Origin: an uncultured Gemmatimonadota bacterium
Lineage (GTDB): Bacteria; Gemmatimonadota; Gemmatimonadetes; Gemmatimonadales; Gemmatimonadaceae
DNA: 8,026 nt
Reading direction: 5' to 3'
NCBI GenBank assembly: GCA_946479015.1
Contig: CAMLEQ010000157.1
Coordinates: forward strand, 1 to 8,026
Below the pieces are notes generated by a model. That model searched no databases and had not been told where the DNA came from. It was given only the letters and a program-made list of their open reading frames with translations. Made by a program: the position numbers and the translations under genes. Within the stretch, counting starts at the first letter, position 1. Each line of letters opens with the position of its first letter. Of this stretch, positions 5,623 to 8,026 are shown one piece after another.

Positions 5623-5630
5623 TTTCGCGC

Positions 5631-7577
5631 GTGACGCAGATCTCCCTGTCCGGAGTCGCGGTCGAGTTCGGCGCGACCCCACTCCTCGAGAACGTGACCT
5701 TCACCGTGGCGGCCGGCGAGCGGTGGGGGATCATCGGACGCAACGGTACCGGCAAGACCACGCTTCTCAAGCTGATCACGGGGGCGATGGCGCCGACGCG
5801 CGGGGCGATCGCGCGGCAGCCGGGGCTGCGCATCGCGCTGCTGGAGCAGCACCGCGACTTCGGCGACGCCACCACGGTGTGGGAGGCGGCCGCGGGGCAG
5901 TTCGCGGAGCTGCTCGCGCTCGAGCGGTCGCTCGCCGAGCAGGCCACGCGCCTCGGCGAGCTCGGCGACCGCGCCACCGAGCGCGACCTCGACCGGTACG
6001 CGCGCGACCTCGAGCGCTTCGACCACGAGGGCGGGTACACGTTCGCGCCGCGAGTGGACGCGGTGCTGCACGGTCTCGGCTTCGATCCCGTGGAGGCGCG
6101 CACGCGCACGCTCGACCGGTTGAGCGGCGGCGAGCGCGGGCGGGTGGGGCTCGCGCGACAGCTCGTGGCGCCGGCCGACGTGCTCCTCCTCGACGAGCCC
6201 ACCAACCATCTCGATCTCGAGACCACCGCCTGGCTCGAACAGTTCCTGCGCGACAGCCGCGAGACGATCATCCTCATCAGCCACGACCGCGCGTTCCTCG
6301 AGCGGGTGGTGAACCACGTGCTGCACGTGGAGGCGGGGACGGCGATCCCGTACACCGGTGGCTACACCGCCTTCGTGCAGCAGCGCGCGGAGCGGCGCCT
6401 CACGCAGCAGCGAGCGTTCGACCAGCAGCGCAAGATGATCGCCAAGGAAGAGGATTACATCCGCCGCAACATCGCCGGCCAGAACAGCCGGCAGGCGAAG
6501 GGGCGGCGCACGCGCCTCGAGCGGCTGCCGCGGCTGAGCGCTCCCTCGGGGGAGGAGGACACGATGGCGCTGCGGCTCGAGGCGGCGGAGCGCGGCGGCG
6601 ATCAGGTGATATCCGCCGAGCACGTGCGGGTCGCGTTAGGCGAGCGCGTGCTCCTGCGCGACTTCACCGCCACCGTGCAGCGCGGCGACGTGCTGGGGTT
6701 CATCGGGCCGAACGGCGCGGGGAAGTCCACGCTGCTGCGGGCGATCGCGGGGGAGCGCGACATCGATGGCGGCGCGCTGCGCATCGGCGCATCGGTGACG
6801 GTGGCGCACTACCGGCAGGACCTCGGGCAGGTGCCCACCGACCGCTCGCTGTTCGACATCATCAACGACCTGCGCCCGATGTGGGGGCGCGGCGCGGTGC
6901 TCGGGCATCTCGCGCGCTTCGGCTTCACGGGCGACGCCGTGCAGCGCTCGGCGACCACGCTCTCCGGGGGGGAGCGGGCGCGCATGGCGCTGGCGATGAT
7001 CATGCTCTCGAAGGCGAACCTGCTGCTCCTCGACGAGCCGACGAACCACCTGGACGTGGAGTCGATCGAGGCGCTGGAGGACGCGATCGAGGGATACGGG
7101 GGAACGGTCCTCCTCGTGAGCCACGACCGCGCGCTGCTGCGCGCGCTCGCCACGCGCACCTGGGTGCTGCACGACGCGCGCATCACCGACTTCGACGGGA
7201 GCTTCGCCGAGTGGGAGGAGGCGAGCGCGGAGCGCTCGCGGGCGGCGGCGATCGCGGCGGCGGAGGAGGAGGAGTCGCGCCGCGTGCGCGAGCGGCAGCA
7301 GGTGCGGCGCAACGGGGATGCGCGCCGCGGGGAGGAGGAGAGCCGGCGCGCCGCGAAGCGGGAGCTGGCGGCGGCGGAAGCGGAGGTGGAGCGGCGCGAG
7401 GCGCGCGTGCGCGAGCTCGGCACGCAGCTCGAGGATCCGGATCTCTACACCACGCCCGAGGGGAGCAAGCGCGCGCACGCGCTGGCGGCGGAGCTGGAGG
7501 GGGCGAAGCGCGCGCTGGAGGAGGCGTTCGCGCGGTGGGAGGCGATGGTGAGCGCGGCGGAGGGGGCGGGGAGCTAG
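5631..7577 (+). CDS. ABC-F family ATPase (Uup/EttA type, ribosome-associated)
   Basis: From GTG 5631 this is a 648-residue protein with two ABC ATPase domains in one chain and no membrane segments. Domain 1 has Walker A GRNGTGKT (36-43), signature LSGGE (164-168), Walker B with LLLDEPTNHLD (185-195) and SHDR (217-220). Domain 2 has GPNGAGKS (359-366), LSGGE (444-448), LLLLDEPTNHLD (464-475) and SHDR (497-500). The charged helical linker at about 250-305 corresponds to the P-site tRNA-interaction motif of ABC-F proteins. Residues about 530-648 are rich in Glu, Arg and Ala and predict a coiled coil like the C-terminal domain of Uup. ABC-F proteins bind the ribosomal E site and relieve stalled or unusual translation; some give antibiotic protection, which I cannot infer here. 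Both catalytic glutamates are intact. It is divergent from the putative small RNA, and its stop overlaps that of murB. Confidence 0.93.
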   Translation: MTQISLSGVAVEFGATPLLENVTFTVAAGERWGIIGRNGTGKTTLLKLITGAMAPTRGAIARQPGLRIALLEQHRDFGDATTVWEAAAGQFAELLALERSLAEQATRLGELGDRATERDLDRYARDLERFDHEGGYTFAPRVDAVLHGLGFDPVEARTRTLDRLSGGERGRVGLARQLVAPADVLLLDEPTNHLDLETTAWLEQFLRDSRETIILISHDRAFLERVVNHVLHVEAGTAIPYTGGYTAFVQQRAERRLTQQRAFDQQRKMIAKEEDYIRRNIAGQNSRQAKGRRTRLERLPRLSAPSGEEDTMALRLEAAERGGDQVISAEHVRVALGERVLLRDFTATVQRGDVLGFIGPNGAGKSTLLRAIAGERDIDGGALRIGASVTVAHYRQDLGQVPTDRSLFDIINDLRPMWGRGAVLGHLARFGFTGDAVQRSATTLSGGERARMALAMIMLSKANLLLLDEPTNHLDVESIEALEDAIEGYGGTVLLVSHDRALLRALATRTWVLHDARITDFDGSFAEWEEASAERSRAAAIAAAEEEESRRVRERQQVRRNGDARRGEEESRRAAKRELAAAEAEVERREARVRELGTQLEDPDLYTTPEGSKRAHALAAELEGAKRALEEAFARWEAMVSAAEGAGS

Positions 7578-8026
7578 AACTCCCCCACGAACCGGATCTC
7601 CGGCTCGAGTCGCTCCCCGAACTTCTCCTCCACGGCGCGCTGCGCGATGGCGATGAGCTCGCGCACGTCCTTCGCCGTGGCGTGGCCGAGGTTCACCATG
7701 ATGTTCGCGTGGATGTGCGAGATCTGCGCGTCGCCGTGGCGGAACCCCTTGAGCCCGCACTGATCCACGAGCCGCCCCGCGCCCACCCCCTCGATCTTCT
7801 TGAAGATCGAGCCGGCGCTGGGGTGCCAGTCGAGCCACGGGTGGCGCGCACCGCGCCAGCTCAGGTTCTCCTGCATCACGCGGTGCATCACGGCCGGGTC
7901 GCCCGGCTCGAGCTGGAAGGTGACGGCGAGCACGACGTCGTCGCGATGGTGGAAGACGCTGTCGTCGTAGCCGAACTTCACGTAGTCCTTCCCCACCGTG
8001 CGGCGCTCCCCCTCCTCGCTCAGGAT
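7574..8026 (-). CDS. murB: UDP-N-acetylenolpyruvoylglucosamine reductase, C-terminal part
   Basis: The frame is open at the right edge, so the N-terminal FAD-binding part lies outside the window; 150 codons and the stop are seen. MurB reduces UDP-N-acetylglucosamine enolpyruvate to UDP-N-acetylmuramate with NADPH, a cytosolic step of peptidoglycan synthesis. The fragment carries the family's C-terminal marks: FGYDDSVF (18-25 of the visible part), then HPSAGSIFKK (68-77) with the proton-donor serine at 73, GLKGFRHGDAQISHIHANIMVN (91-112) and the ending LEPEIRFVG (140-148) with the catalytic glutamate at 143. The usual Tyr-Arg pair in the first motif reads Tyr-Asp here. It converges on the ABC-F gene and shares a CTAG with it. 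With the D-Ala-D-Ala dipeptidase it is the second wall-related gene in the window, but on a separate transcript. Confidence 0.95.
   Translation of the reverse strand: MLSEEGERRTVGKDYVKFGYDDSVFHHRDDVVLAVTFQLEPGDPAVMHRVMQENLSWRGARHPWLDWHPSAGSIFKKIEGVGAGRLVDQCGLKGFRHGDAQISHIHANIMVNLGHATAKDVRELIAIAQRAVEEKFGERLEPEIRFVGEF

Noticed and set aside
5204..6355. Long minus-strand frames over the start of the ABC-F gene
   Set aside because: They are antisense to conserved ABC motifs and have Arg/Ser-rich translations typical of shadow frames.
6636..7838. A 400-residue minus-strand frame crossing the ABC-F and murB genes
   Set aside because: It overlaps two well-supported genes in a different frame and is mostly Arg/Ala/His-rich.

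Overview
The window is very GC-rich, with G/C-ending codons and mixed ATG/GTG starts. It carries six recognisable protein genes (one of them partial), a second partial gene at the left edge, and a long non-coding gap with unusual structure. A Gram-negative-type envelope is suggested by two consecutive lipoproteins and by murB. The gene set looks like an environmental bacterium of a GC-rich phylum; Gemmatimonadota is my best guess from general resemblance only, and nothing here proves it.

Left half (1-4769), all on the minus strand and probably one operon read right to left: a YheT-family alpha/beta hydrolase (4769-3756); a VanX/DdpX-type D-Ala-D-Ala dipeptidase lipoprotein (3746-3018); a dienelactone-hydrolase-like lipoprotein (2989-2093); a MutS-type ATPase with predicted membrane segments (2061-184); and, after an 84-bp gap, the first 33 codons of a small membrane protein running off the left edge. 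The gaps between the first four genes are 9, 28 and 31 bp.

Middle (4770-5630): a 71-bp divergent promoter region with a short palindrome, then a plus-strand ArsC/Spx-like thioredoxin-fold gene (4841-5191) that has no cysteine and contains a perfect 15-bp inverted repeat. From 5192 to 5630 there is no convincing protein gene. On the minus strand this gap holds a consensus-like sigma70 promoter (TTGACA, 17 bp, CATAGT), followed by about 300 nt that fold into a nearly uninterrupted chain of hairpins. The chain ends in an 18-bp hairpin shared, as a possible bidirectional terminator, with the ArsC-like gene. I interpret it as an undescribed structured small RNA; it is the main discovery candidate.

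Right half: a plus-strand ABC-F ATPase of the Uup/EttA type (5631-7577), transcribed divergently from the putative RNA. Its stop codon overlaps that of the convergent murB gene (7574-8026, start outside the window) in a shared CTAG.
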